A stretch of DNA of 23,130 nucleotides from Chromera velia (taxonomy: Eukaryota > Sar > Chromeraceae). Positions 1 to 9,769 of the stretch are shown piece by piece. Numbering within the stretch: position 1 is the first letter of the stretch; every line of letters starts with the position of its first letter. Position numbers and translations under genes: made by a program. The notes under the pieces are model-generated. The model worked only from the letters and a program-made list of their open reading frames with translations, had not been told where the DNA came from and ran no database searches. Location of the stretch: positions 1 to 23,130 of the forward strand of contig JAHBMJ010002057.1 of the NCBI GenBank assembly GCA_018398765.1, given 5' to 3'.

Positions 1-457
1 CAGAGACATGCGCAAAAAAAGAAGACATGCGGAAAACAGTCTGAACTGCACAGGAAGGAATGAGAAGCAGAGAACAGGAAAACAGGACGTCAACTGGAAA
101 GGAAAGAATGGTACGCAGAGTGAGAGACGGGGAGCAGGGGGAGCTAGGGAGAGAGAAAAAGAGAGAGAGGGAGAAAACGGAGGCATTCAAAGAAGTTGTT
201 GGATACGGAGAAAGGAATCGAGCAACGAGGTCTGGAGATACCCCTTCTCTCTCTCTCTCTCTTTCTCTCTCTCACACACACACACACAGAGACACACACA
301 CACAAACACACACACACACGCTCGCACATGCGACTGCGCGCGCATACACACGAATACGAGCTGCTTGAAAACAAAAGAGGCCCACTACCAGAGAGATCCA
401 CGGACGAACGAACGAACGAAGGAACAGGCAAACCAACAGAAAGAGAAAGAAACAAAC
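1..457 (-). other. Intron sequence of the signal-peptidase-like gene running off the left edge
   Basis: The gene to the right is read leftwards, and its last recognisable exon ends at 458 with an incomplete codon (phase 1) and a GTTTGT donor. This stretch is therefore the start of its next intron. I looked for the exon carrying signal-peptidase box E (a GDNR-like motif) and did not find one, so it should lie outside the window. A CT tract followed by a CA tract occupies roughly 245-320. Long open frames here come from these simple repeats. Confidence 0.5.
245..320. repeat. CT then CA dinucleotide microsatellite
   Basis: An imperfect run of CT repeats changes into CA repeats. It lies in the intron downstream of the last visible exon of the signal-peptidase-like gene. 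It generates spurious Ser/Leu-rich and Thr/His-rich open frames. Confidence 0.9.
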
Positions 458-3400
458 CATTTGGAACCGTCAGAGGCCCAAAGTTGACCGTCGCAGGATT
501 GGGGGGCACGGCGAGATCTGCCGTCTTATCCTCTCCGTTGACTGTCAACTTCCCCAATCTGGCTTCGATGACGTCGCCCTGTTTGCATGACAGAAACACA
601 ACATCAGACGCGCAACAACGATTTGCAATGCAAGTTCTTGCGTGAGACGAGGCTTAAACTGCGCAGAAAGAGAGACAGAAGGGAAGTGATGGTAGACAGA
701 GAAATGCCGCGTTCGTTCAAGGGGTCCTGCAGGCTTCTTTGCGCTCTTGGGGCCCTCTTCCACCCTCTCTGGCTTCTCAGTTTGTGGCTTCGTCTTACTT
801 CACCGCTGCATGCCAGGGCGTAAGTAATCTCTCCGGGGCCTTTTCTCTTCACATAGAAGCAAACGGACCCACGGCTTAAGCATCCGAAGGGGCAAATACA
901 GGAAGGAACATGCGAGGGAGGGAGAAGACAGACAGATGGGGCAACAAACAAAATTGGAATAGAAGGTGGTCTTTCCTCAGCTCACCTCTTTTGCAAAGAC
1001 CCTCTGTATTGCAAATTTATTTCCCCCCGCAGCATTCAGAATTGTTTTTCTGACTTCCTCCACAGGAACTCCCGGATTTCGTGCGGTGGTTTCCTCAACT
1101 TGTCGCGAGAGAAACGACCGCACGTACTCGGGCTGTTTGTACCACATCAGGTCTCCCGACTGGACCTCCTTCATGCCGCCTCCAGACGCGGCCTTGGCCA
1201 CGATCAAAAGGGCCCCGGAAGGAATGAGGGGCTCCAAGAGAGTGGTCCTGGAAAGCGAAGAAAAGCGGAACACGTGACTGCTTCGCTACCTCTTTCTCGA
1301 TGTATGCGTGTGACCAGAGAAAGACTCAAAGAAAACAGCATAACTGAAAGGCTACAATCAGAGAGTGAAGAATAAACGCAGAGAGAATAGAGGGTAGACC
1401 AAAAAACTGCAGAAATTCTTCCAAAAATCAAGAAGAAAAAGGTATTTCGAGTTCGGCTACGCGCCTCCGTAAGAGTTTGAGGGGCTCTGAGGTCATGAGG
1501 GATTCATTCGAAATCGGAGCAGGTGCCTCGGTGATGCCCCGCAGGCATTCCGGTTTGACTGAATGACTCAATGCCTAACTGACAGACAGATCTGCAACAG
1601 AGAAAAAGAAAACGAACGAAGTTTGACTGACTGACTGACTGACTGACTGACTGACTGTGAGTAGACTGGCTCAAAGATGAATGTCCGAGCGAAGAGGACC
1701 AGAACGAGCGTAGCCAGAAGTAGAGGGGACTTGAGAGCTTTAGAGAGTTGCTTTTGCCACTTGGCTACCTTTGACTGAGCGCAGAAAGATAGCAAGGCAG
1801 TCAGCAGGGAAAACGCTAGACATGATGATAGAAAGACGGGGGAAAGCAGATCGAGAGGTCGGCCAACACGCAGAGAAGAGATGGAAATAGATGTTGAGAC
1901 AAAAACTTCTTTCTTTCTTTCTGGAAAGCCATCGAGATCCTCTTTTTTTGGACCTAATTTTTTCGCTCATTCGCCTTTTGTTCCCACGTATTTCCTTCTT
2001 TTCTCTTTGCTTGCGTGCCTGCATGTGTATCTGTCCGTCTGTCTGTCTGTCTCTGATACCAGTGTCCATTCGCTGAACAATACTGTCATTGATTTGTGTC
2101 TTTCATTTCGCTCTTCGCTTCTTGCATTGTTCTCTGGCTCTCCCTTATGCACTCACCTTTCTCCTTGCTGCCTCTTCCCTGGCACGTTCGTCTCTCCGAA
2201 CTTCCCTCAGCTTCTCGGAAAGTTCCGTGTCAAGCAGTTCATCGGGAAGTTCGTCGTAGTCCGGAAGCTGCATGTATACACAGAGATCAGACGTACTTAT
2301 CTGTGGATATGCAATAAGTGAGAAATATACAACGGCAGCAGCTCCCTTGAAAAAGCTGTGAAAGAGCGGTGAAAGCAAATCACGCTCACTCGCTCATACT
2401 CACGCTCACTGACTCACTTGAGCCGACACTGTCCTATTCACTGATGTACCCCTCTTACTCGCTCATCTCGCCAATTCAGCCTTCTGTTTCAACTAAAAAA
2501 AAGAATCCTCTGCTGGTCTCCTTCCGATCCCCCTTTATTGCTCATTCGTTTCATCGAAGAAAACAGAAAATACGAGAGTGAGCCAGAGGGTGAAGGTGTC
2601 GCCCAGGAGTAGGTTTCCCTGGAGGAGAGGAGGGGGAGAAGGAAAACGCGCATGGGGGTGAAAAATGGAAAGCCAAGCAAGCAAACAAGCAAAAGCCCGA
2701 GGAAAGGAAGCAAGAAGAGAGAGAAAACACACCCACACACACCGACCCGAATCTGGTCATCAGTCCACCCACGCTGCAACAAACCAAAGAAAGCAACTCA
2801 GTGACGCCACAGGAGAAGAAGGAGTGTAGAACAGATCCATGAGAACAGGAGGCATGAAAGACATCTCGCACCCATCTCCCGAGGCACCGTGTTGGGTCGT
2901 TGACTTTCTTAACTCATCAAACTAGAAAAGTGCGAATGAAGTCGACAGTCAGTACAGGAACTTCTTTGCTTGAACAGATAGGGATAGTGGCGAAAGAGAG
3001 CGTCAGTATAGGAACTTCTTTGCTTGAACAGATAGGGATAGGGGCGAAAGAGAGCGTCAGTAGAGGAACTTCTTTGCTTGAATAGATAGGGGCGAAAGAA
3101 GGTTGTCCGAGAGAAGTCTAGCCTCAATATCGCGAGCACATACGAGAGAGAGAAAGGGCAGAGAGCAAACACATACGTCAAGTCTGTGCACAATTTGACG
3201 CAACGAGACATACGAAGGAAATCGTCCGCACAAGCCAAAGAAAGGCCTTCCAACGCACCTCTCATTTGCACGCCTGTCTTGAAATGTCTCCCTTCTCTCT
3301 TGCTCTTTCTGTCTCTCCGACTCGACTGACCATTTTTAGCGATCTCTCATAGAACTCTTCCGCATTCTTGAAGTCCCTGTTCAGCTCTCCTGTCTTTGAG

Positions 3401-3915
3401 ATCTCCCTCTCGTACATGTCTTTCTCCAACTCTCTCTCGTCTCCTTTGAACGCCTGCTCCACGCGGGAGCCAAGGTCAGACGTTTGGAGTTGGTACATGA
3501 ATGGAAGCGCCTTTCCACTGTCCTCTGTCTCTGTCTCGTTGACTCTGCGCAAAGTAAGGCCTCCGTATTGAGAGATCACGTCCCCATCCTCTTCCCCTCC
3601 AACACTCTCATTGCCGTCTCCTCCTGCCGCAGTGGCATTTGCCCCCCCTCCCCCGACGTCAACGCTCTGTTCCCCTTCCCGTGGCTCTTCCAGGATTCCA
3701 AGACGAAGCTCACCTCCCGCTCCTCCCGGCGACCCTCCAGGGAAGTCCCACAGCACCAAAGGAGACGGAGACGGAGACGGGAGACGCCAAGGTGCACCTC
3801 CCCTTCTTTCCCCTTGAGCAGACAGACTCTTCAAGATTCCGGCTGCAGACGGCACAAAAGCATGAGCTGCTGGGATGCAGCTCAGCACCCCACCACAAAT
3901 CAAGGCCCAACGCAT
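458..3915 (-). CDS. Plastid-targeted type I signal peptidase homologue (S26), apparently lacking both catalytic residues; partial at 3' end
   Basis: Exons, in order: 3915-3331, 2267-2157, 1774-1656, 1247-986 and 578-458. All are joined in matching phase and give 399 codons plus one base. Residues 1-19 are a signal peptide (LICGGVLSCIPAAHA) followed by F-V-P, the secondary-plastid leader signature. Residues 20 to about 190 are a Pro/Gly/acidic-rich transit and linker region. Residues 249-266 form the membrane helix ending ARTFIFEP (box A). Residues 302-308 (SGDLMWY) match box C (RGDIVVF). Residues 349-374 (KFAIQRVFAKEGDV, then GKLTVNG) match box D and the strand after it. In an ungapped comparison with the bacterial enzyme, the nucleophile Ser position is Leu275 and the general-base Lys position is Gln353. 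Active relatives cleave signal or thylakoid-transfer peptides at the membrane. This protein probably cannot by that mechanism. Box E is expected beyond the left edge. Family call is fairly sure; inactivity is inferred. Confidence 0.8.
1621..1656. repeat. TGAC (GTCA) tetranucleotide array starting at a splice donor
   Basis: About eight copies of a 4-base unit. Read on the minus strand, the first GTCAGT is the 5' splice site of the third exon of the signal-peptidase-like gene, and the array forms the first bases of the intron. Confidence 0.85.
2948..3103. repeat. 54-bp minisatellite, three copies
   Basis: Units start at 2948, 3002 and 3056, exactly 54 bp apart, and share the core GGAACTTCTTTGCTTGAA. 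The first two differ at a few bases and the third is internally shortened. The array lies in the first intron (2268-3330) of the signal-peptidase-like gene. It has no spacer/repeat structure like a CRISPR array. Confidence 0.9.
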
Positions 3916-4140
3916 GTCCTTAAGGGTACAGCGATCGCTCTCTCTGTCAGGTGCAGACGAGAGTCAGTTGACTCTCGGACAGACGCCACGACGGAGTAGG
4001 CAACCAGGGAAACGACAACCAAGCAATACACCAGACTACTACGAAGTCCTGCCCACATGGGAATGGGTTTAGAGAGAGTCTTGTATGGAGGGCCGTGCTG
4101 ACGGTATTGGCAGATCAGATGCATGTCAGACCCCTAGCTG

Positions 4141-4310
4141 AATTCGGCGCGCGCGCGCTGGCGTGCAGGAAGCGAAGCGGACGGACCCCGAACCACGAAA
4201 GGTGCATGGGTTGCGGCGTCGCGGGGCCGTCCCGGGGCCGGTCCCATGAGAAGGCCCGCGCCGCGCGCTGGGGTCCGGGGCGAAAGGGGTCCGGGACCTG
4301 GTAGAACCAT
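4141..4310. other. Very GC-rich, CpG-dense block upstream of the signal-peptidase-like gene
   Basis: The composition jumps abruptly to a strongly GC-rich stretch. It opens with alternating CG (about 4146-4158) and contains runs such as CGGGGCCGTCCCGGGGCCGG and two GGGGTCCGGG copies. It starts about 225 bp upstream of the ATG at 3915 and is followed at once by AT-rich DNA. It could be a CpG-type promoter, a structured non-coding RNA or an inserted fragment. Open frames here on both strands are compositional and resemble no protein I know. Confidence 0.45.
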
Positions 4311-4339
4311 AGCCAGCCCTAGCCATCTTACACCTGGAA

Positions 4340-5731
4340 AGGCCCACAAAGCGAAACTCTCTTTTCGTGGACCTCGCTGAAGTTTTTAAAAGTGCTTTCG
4401 AGTGTCTTCTCAGTTTTACCTAATTCGACTCAGGTATACTCACGTCTGCGTGTTAACATCAAGTTACATCAAGTAATAACTAGGTGGTCCTAGATATTCA
4501 CATCATATTGCTAGATCGTCCAGCTAGAAAAGATCGAAGTAGAAACGACAAAAACAATGTTTCTTAAATGTCTGTTCATTACTTGTTAGTTTTACTTTCT
4601 AAGCAAAACGGCTGTTCTAAGCTAGGTTCTGAGTGTATGAATTAATAGTTATATCTGTAGATATCTAGTTACACATAGTAAGATGCAACTTTAACAATGA
4701 TACAACCTAGGATGCAACGCTATAACTAAAGTATACGTGACTCTAAGGCCGACCATCGACTCTTAGATCGACTGATTTGATCGACTAAAGAAGTAAAACC
4801 CAATTCCTGGCAAATCATGTACTACCCGTCATCATCATCATCATACGCCATCGCCATCGGCCCATGCTAGGCGTCTAACGTTCGGCAGATCACAGCATAC
4901 CGGGCAAATTAATTGTTAAATAATAGACTTTAAGTTGGCAAGTAGCTCAACACTTCCAGTTTTTGCAAACGCTTCAACCTCTGGCAATCTATAGCCACTG
5001 CGGTAACAGGGGAGCTTCAATACTATATCACTTACGAAGATCTAAAAAATAGAAAGAAAAAAAAAAGATACAAGAAAAATAATGCAATATCAAACATAGC
5101 TGTAAAAAAGAATAAAATATACAATTAATTAGTATACTAGCATTGCTAATCGGAATTGTTGTTAAAATTTTGGAATAACAATTTTTTGAATTCCCGCGTG
5201 ACTGGATTGGAATCAACTTTGAATTAATTTATTTTTTAAACACTGTGTCGTAACATTTTTCTGTCTACCCTACCGCCCTGATCCCCCGTATACATACGTA
5301 CAAAGATGCACGCGCATGACATGTACCTAAGCACAGAGTCTGAGAAAGGTTGGTAGAAAGGAAGAAGGATCACATTACGCCGGTTTTTACGGAGCCGTGT
5401 CACCTCCGTAACTCCAAAGAAACGACAGCGCACCTTCACTTATTGCAGCATGCGATTGGGCGAATGTGCGAATTAAGGAAAGCAAACGAAATTTAAAGAA
5501 ACAGAAGCGCCAACATCCGGAGTCGGACAACGGACTACTTTGCATTGCATGCATCCTTCTCTGTGGTAAGTTCGACCCTTTTCGGATCTCCCCCACCCCC
5601 CTCTGGTTGCGTTTGCTGCCCATTTGACGGCTTTATTCTCTTCTAGTCCCTTAATTCTCCTTCCTGCAGTTCACTCGGAAGGCTTGATATTTTGATTCGA
5701 CGGGGCGGCCCCGGGATCATCGATCGACTGA
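4340..5731. other. AT-rich intergenic island
   Basis: About 4380-5240 is AT-rich with short A/T runs and no coding pattern. It holds one copy of a GATGGC/ATGATG element (about 4825-4890) that recurs inverted near 19890-19955. From 5240 to 5731 the composition is more balanced. That part is presumably the 3' flank of the secreted-protein gene ending at 5732. I see no RNA gene or mobile-element protein here. Confidence 0.6.
4825..4890 (-). repeat. Dispersed element, copy 1 (inverted relative to copy 2)
   Basis: On the minus strand this reads GCCGAACG, a short variable stretch, then GGCCGATGGCGATGGCG, then TATGAT and several ATG/GAT units. The same order occurs on the plus strand at about 19894-19955, with a perfect 23-base core. 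Both copies sit in AT-rich intergenic islands. Confidence 0.6.
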
Positions 5732-8700
5732 TTAACCCAGCTTGCCAAAGTCAAACTTTCCGTTGAGCCCCTTCAGATTGAGGGACGAAAGGTCCAGATC
5801 AAGCAGCCCTCCCTTCTTCTCGAGCACGTCCTTCTCTCCAAAGCCCTTCTCTCCAACCTGCATGCTCCAGACAGACATTTTGGCAATGCAATAAAATGTG
5901 GCGCAGTAAACGATTCATGAAGTCCTCTCAGATCCGACTCATGAGTATGAAGCTGTCATTCGATTCTTCGCTTGCATCCATGTTTATTTTGCCGAATCTA
6001 TGTTCGTGTACCCGGCCAAGTACGCCTGCGTGTTTAATTCTTTCTCACACAACTACGCTCACGTACCCATCACAGGAAGGGCCCCGCTTCTCCCCCTCCG
6101 AGGAGCTCAGCTACACACAATCAAAACCCGAAAGAAAGTGTTCTTCCGAGCTTGCCCGCTCACCTTCCCCCTTCATTACTGACCTTGACTGTGAAAGCGA
6201 TCAACGAGGCCTCATCGCCGCCCGAACAGTCAAACACGCCAGGGTCACAGAGGTCCAGGGCGAGGTACACATCCACTGTTCCATCCTTGAACCTCTGGCT
6301 CATCGTGCCCCGATCCCTAACCTCCTTCACTCCGACGTCCATCACACCATCTCCATCCAGGTCTAGGTCGGTCCCCGTGCCAACGAGAGGTTCCCCGTTG
6401 ACAACCGCAAAAGACGAGTCCGAACCGACCTCGAACATGAAAAGCCAGTCGCCTGCTTACAACATCATGCAGTGTAGTGTGCGAGTGGATGCAAACATTG
6501 ACTGACTGCGTGAGAGGTCTTACACTCATTGACGGTAGGTACTGCTCTTCGAAGAGCTTGATGAGTGAAGTGCTCTCTCTATTTACGGTGAGTGACTGTG
6601 ACACAGTTCTGACTGCAACAAACGGTGACTTCTAAAAGCTTGATGCAGCGCTCGTGTCGCTTGTGGTATACACAAGCAGCTGTACTTGGGTCGGAAGAGA
6701 GGACAGACGAGAGGGAGTGCGCACAGCAGCTGGAGAGGACCGGAGAGGATAGGAGAGGGCCCAGCCTCCTGACTACCAAAGAAGCCGGGAAGGGGCCGGG
6801 GAGAGAAGTGGAAAGGGGAAGGTGAAGGCAAAGGGAAAGAGAAGGAAGGACTATGACAAGAAACAAGTGGCAGCATTTGCCTTCGTACAATTAAACTGTG
6901 AAGAATGTAACTTTTCATTTCGCTGAATTCCATGTTCGCTTGGTACGTCAGCATTGCATGTTCTCTCTCGAGCCGTCAGCACTGCATGTTCTCTCTGAGA
7001 CTCGAGCCGTCATTTTCTGTCTCGAGCCAAAGCAATGAATGACATTCATCTTTTTTTTCATTTCATGATTCGATTCTTCGCAGAGACATGTAGATACCGA
7101 CAGACCGACCAACCTTCTTCGTTGATTCTCACTTGAGGGCTGTCATCGTTGTCGTCGTTGAAGAAGAGATCGCAGTTGGTGTTGGGGAAGTCGAAGCACG
7201 TCACGGTCTGTTGATACACGGGCTCTTCATTCACAAACACAACCTGGAGGCATCAGGCAGGCAGGCAGGCAGGCAGGAGAGCTGAACGATGGATTTTGAA
7301 GACGGAAGTCTCAGAGAAAAACATTAAGAGAGAACAAACAACACTTAATTGCAAGAAAGGCAAGAAAGACTGCATGCACATCCCATCCCGACCGTAATGT
7401 TGATCGTTCACGACGCTGTGTGGGGCTGTCTTCACTTCTTTTGATCCGTCCAAAAATTGAAGGTCCTGCTTTTTTCTTGCCCACCACTTCATCCATGTCT
7501 TCTCAGATGCGCTGTCTTTATTTCGTTCTTCCCTTAATCTTCTCTCTCTCTCTCTCTTTTTTTATTCTCCTCTCCTTTTCTCCCCCGTCATTTCCGGGCT
7601 GCTGATGCATGAGAAACACACCGCATGAAGACGAGCATCCGATCCCCCGACTGACAGCAAAGTTCTCTGTGCCGTTGTTTACCCGGACGCTGACGATCTT
7701 GTCGCCCTTGTTGGTGATGTCCATGAACTGGTTCGGACCGTCAAAGCCCGTCCCCCAAGTCAGGGTTCCTGCAGGCATGCGTGCGTCAGAAGAGAATGAA
7801 GGGTTCCTGCAGGCATGCGTGCGTCAGAACAAAATGAAATCCTCCACAGCCTGAGGCTTGGTCGGCTTTGATCGAGCCTCAGTGCGTCTGTCTTCTCCCT
7901 TGCGTCTTCATGTTCCCCCCCCTCATTCCTCGATCCTTATTTCGATGCAACCGCTGAATCTTTCCTGCAAGCCCACCGGCAGGCTCGCTGAATTCCTGTC
8001 CACTAGCAAGATGTCAGGTCAAAGGCAAACAAACAAATGCCAACGGGCCGACCCGGTCTACCCGGCAGATCTTCCATGCACCCCTCCACATGCATGCAGT
8101 CCCTTCGTTCCCCCAAAACAAAACAAAACAAAACAAAAGGAAGAAAAGAGATCGAAAGGAAACACGCAACCAAATGAATGCATCCCCTCACTCACTCACT
8201 CACTCTGACACTCACTCACTCACTCACTCACTCACTCACTCACTCCCTCACTCACTCACTCACTCACTCACTCACTCACTCACTCACTCACCGAACGCCC
8301 AACCAACCGACCGACAGACCGACAGACCGACCGACCAGGAATCTGGAGGCCCAGCGAGGGGGGCACGGGGTCACCCTCCCTCATCACTGCTCCGCCGAGG
8401 GTGAGCAGCTGCGGGGATGCCTGAGACTGCCCCTTTCCCTTCGTCTTGCCTTTGCCGTTAGCTTCGACAATGACAGCCTTCAGATTCTCCTGCTGAGCGT
8501 TGGCTCCAATCAACCAGTTCTCTCCGTTGGGAGACGGCTGGAAGCTCCGGACGAAGTTGACAATCGTCTCCCCGTCAACGACGTCGAAGGCCTTGATAAG
8601 AGAGGACCTGGACATGGAGGGAAGGGTGACCTTCTCGATGGCGCCGCCTGCATGCAAGGAAGGAAGAAGGAGTGAGGCAAGCAAGCCCGATTTTGGATGT

Positions 8701-9769
8701 ATACGGAGGAATGGGGGAAGGTAGGCAGGCACAAAGATTGGAACACAAGCACGGCCGAGGGGATGCATGAGGGATCCGTCAACGAGGCCGAGAGGAAGAA
8801 AGGAAGGAAGAAAGGAAGAAAGGAAGGAGGGAGGATAGCTGAGGAGGAGAAAGGAGAGAAACAGGGAAGAAGTGGCTTCGTGACTTCGTGTGTCGCTTCG
8901 TGGGTGAATGAATGAGTGATGTAGTGGGTCGTTTCGTGTGCGAGGTGAGAGAATGGGTGACTCTCCAGTTGTCTGGCTGAGTGGCAGCATGCCTTATTTG
9001 ATAAACGAGCGAGGTCTTCTATGAACTCACCAAATTCAGAGTCGCTTGTGGTGTTGGTCTCGACGTTCACAAACACGCACTTGCCGTCATTCGTTGCTCG
9101 AATGTCAAGAACTTTTACAACAGGTTGGCCATTCACAAGGTCACCTGCCTCTAGGACCACCAAAAGGTCCAGAAGCGCCTGATCTGGATCTCCACTGTCA
9201 TCGGTTGCGTTCATCCACGCAATCTGGCCCGCATCTGTAAAGTCAAAGCGGCTGCTGCGTTGCGAAACCCCCGGATCGAAAAGAGTTGTGAAATCAAAAG
9301 AACGACGCACGCTGCCAACCCAGTCGAAGAATATGTCAAAATTTGCCGCTTCCTCACCAATTCCAACTGCCCACCCCCCCACGAAGTTTGGGCGGAGGTT
9401 GAAGAACCCGAAAGTCACGAAGGAATCGTTCAGAACTGGAAGAGGAGTGATCCACCAGCGGCAGCAGAGATCCTCAGTGCATCCCCCTTCTTCGCCCTTG
9501 CAAGCGACGTCCTTTGGGTCCAATACGGGCACATAGGGAGAAGGGCATTCCTTGGGGAAGTTGACGAGATAGCTTCTTTTTGCTGTTGTCAGCGCGTCCC
9601 CTTTGTCTCCAAAAAGGTCAGGCAATTTGAAGTCCAGGGAGGAAAAGTTGAACTTTCCTGCGCCCAGACCAGGAGGGAGTTTCAGGTTCTCAGTCAGCTT
9701 GTCCACATCCAGGGATGCAGACACCACCGTGCCAAGGAGTAGTGCTTGGACGGCTGCTCTTCGGAACAT
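5732..9769 (-). CDS. Secreted orphan protein, 549 aa, six exons
   Basis: Exons, in order: 9769-9031, 8647-8375, 7768-7656, 7243-7114, 6452-6184 and 5857-5732 (stop TAA). The phases fit throughout and sum to 550 codons. I chose the Met at 9769 over an in-frame one at 9835 because it begins a clean signal peptide, MFRRAAVQALLLGTVVSA. The mature protein has a Cys-rich segment early on (GGCTEDLCCRWW), several possible N-glycosylation sites (NDS, NATD, NTTS, NGTE) and a Lys/Gly stretch (KGKTKGKG). An aspartate-rich DLDGDGVMD at about 449-457 resembles a dockerin or thrombospondin-3 calcium loop. The mature N-terminus carries GKFNFSSLDFKL and the C-terminus carries SSLNLKGLNGKFDF, so related blocks bracket the protein. 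I do not recognise the family. Export to the surface, wall or endomembrane system is likely; function is unknown. Confidence 0.8.
6948..7028. repeat. Short direct repeats with GCATGTTCTCTCT and CTCGAGCC cores
   Basis: GCATGTTCTCTCT occurs twice and CTCGAGCC(GTCA) three times within about 80 bp. They lie in the 6453-7113 intron of the secreted-protein gene. Confidence 0.7.
7255..7277. repeat. GGCA tetranucleotide array
   Basis: About five to six GGCA units lie just upstream, in transcript sense, of the 3' splice site at 7244-7245 in the secreted-protein gene. In the RNA they read as CCTG repeats. Confidence 0.8.
7763..7838. repeat. 38-bp tandem duplication containing a 3' splice site
   Basis: Two adjacent 38-bp units (7763-7800 and 7801-7838) are identical at 36 positions. 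Each carries the minus-strand sequence CATGCCTGCAG|GAACCC. The copy next to exon 3 of the secreted-protein gene is used in my gene model. The other copy is an intact duplicate acceptor 38 nt further upstream. Confidence 0.9.
8186..8292. repeat. CTCA/TCAC tetranucleotide microsatellite
   Basis: About 100 bp of almost pure CTCA repeat, followed at about 8305-8337 by a related GACC/GACAGACC stretch. It lies in the intron 7769-8374 of the secreted-protein gene, and is the longest clean tetranucleotide array in the window. Confidence 0.95.
8791..8835. repeat. GGAA/GAAA purine microsatellite
   Basis: Imperfect GGAA and GAAA units lie within the first intron (8648-9030) of the secreted-protein gene. 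Confidence 0.8.

Noticed and set aside
144-645. Several long overlapping open frames on both strands at the left end
   Set aside because: They run through the CT/CA microsatellite and are Ser/Leu or Thr/His repeats. Only the minus-strand part at 458-578 matches the signal-peptidase family.
604-951. Minus-strand open frame with EITYALACSG, considered as an exon of the signal-peptidase-like gene
   Set aside because: The exons on either side (ending 986 and starting 578) join directly in phase 0 and give a continuous family match, so an exon here is not needed.
1443-1572. Coding-like minus-strand stretch (KPECLRGITEAPAP) between two exons
   Set aside because: Inserting it breaks the phase-2 junction between the exons ending at 1656 and starting at 1247, and it lacks a good donor.
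2948-3103. CRISPR-like array
   Set aside because: The units are contiguous tandem copies with no unique spacers, inside an intron of a eukaryotic gene.
3177-3277. Possible minus-strand exon (GALEGLSLACADDF) in the first intron of the signal-peptidase-like gene
   Set aside because: Its length is 101 nt, which would destroy the phase-0 join between the flanking exons. It has no family similarity.
4126-4349. Open frames on both strands in the GC-rich block
   Set aside because: High GC removes stop codons. The predicted Arg/Pro/Gly-rich peptides look like composition, not protein.
8280-8990. 236-aa minus-strand open frame
   Set aside because: Only its 8375-8647 part is a real exon. The rest is intron with GGAA and GACC repeats read in frame.
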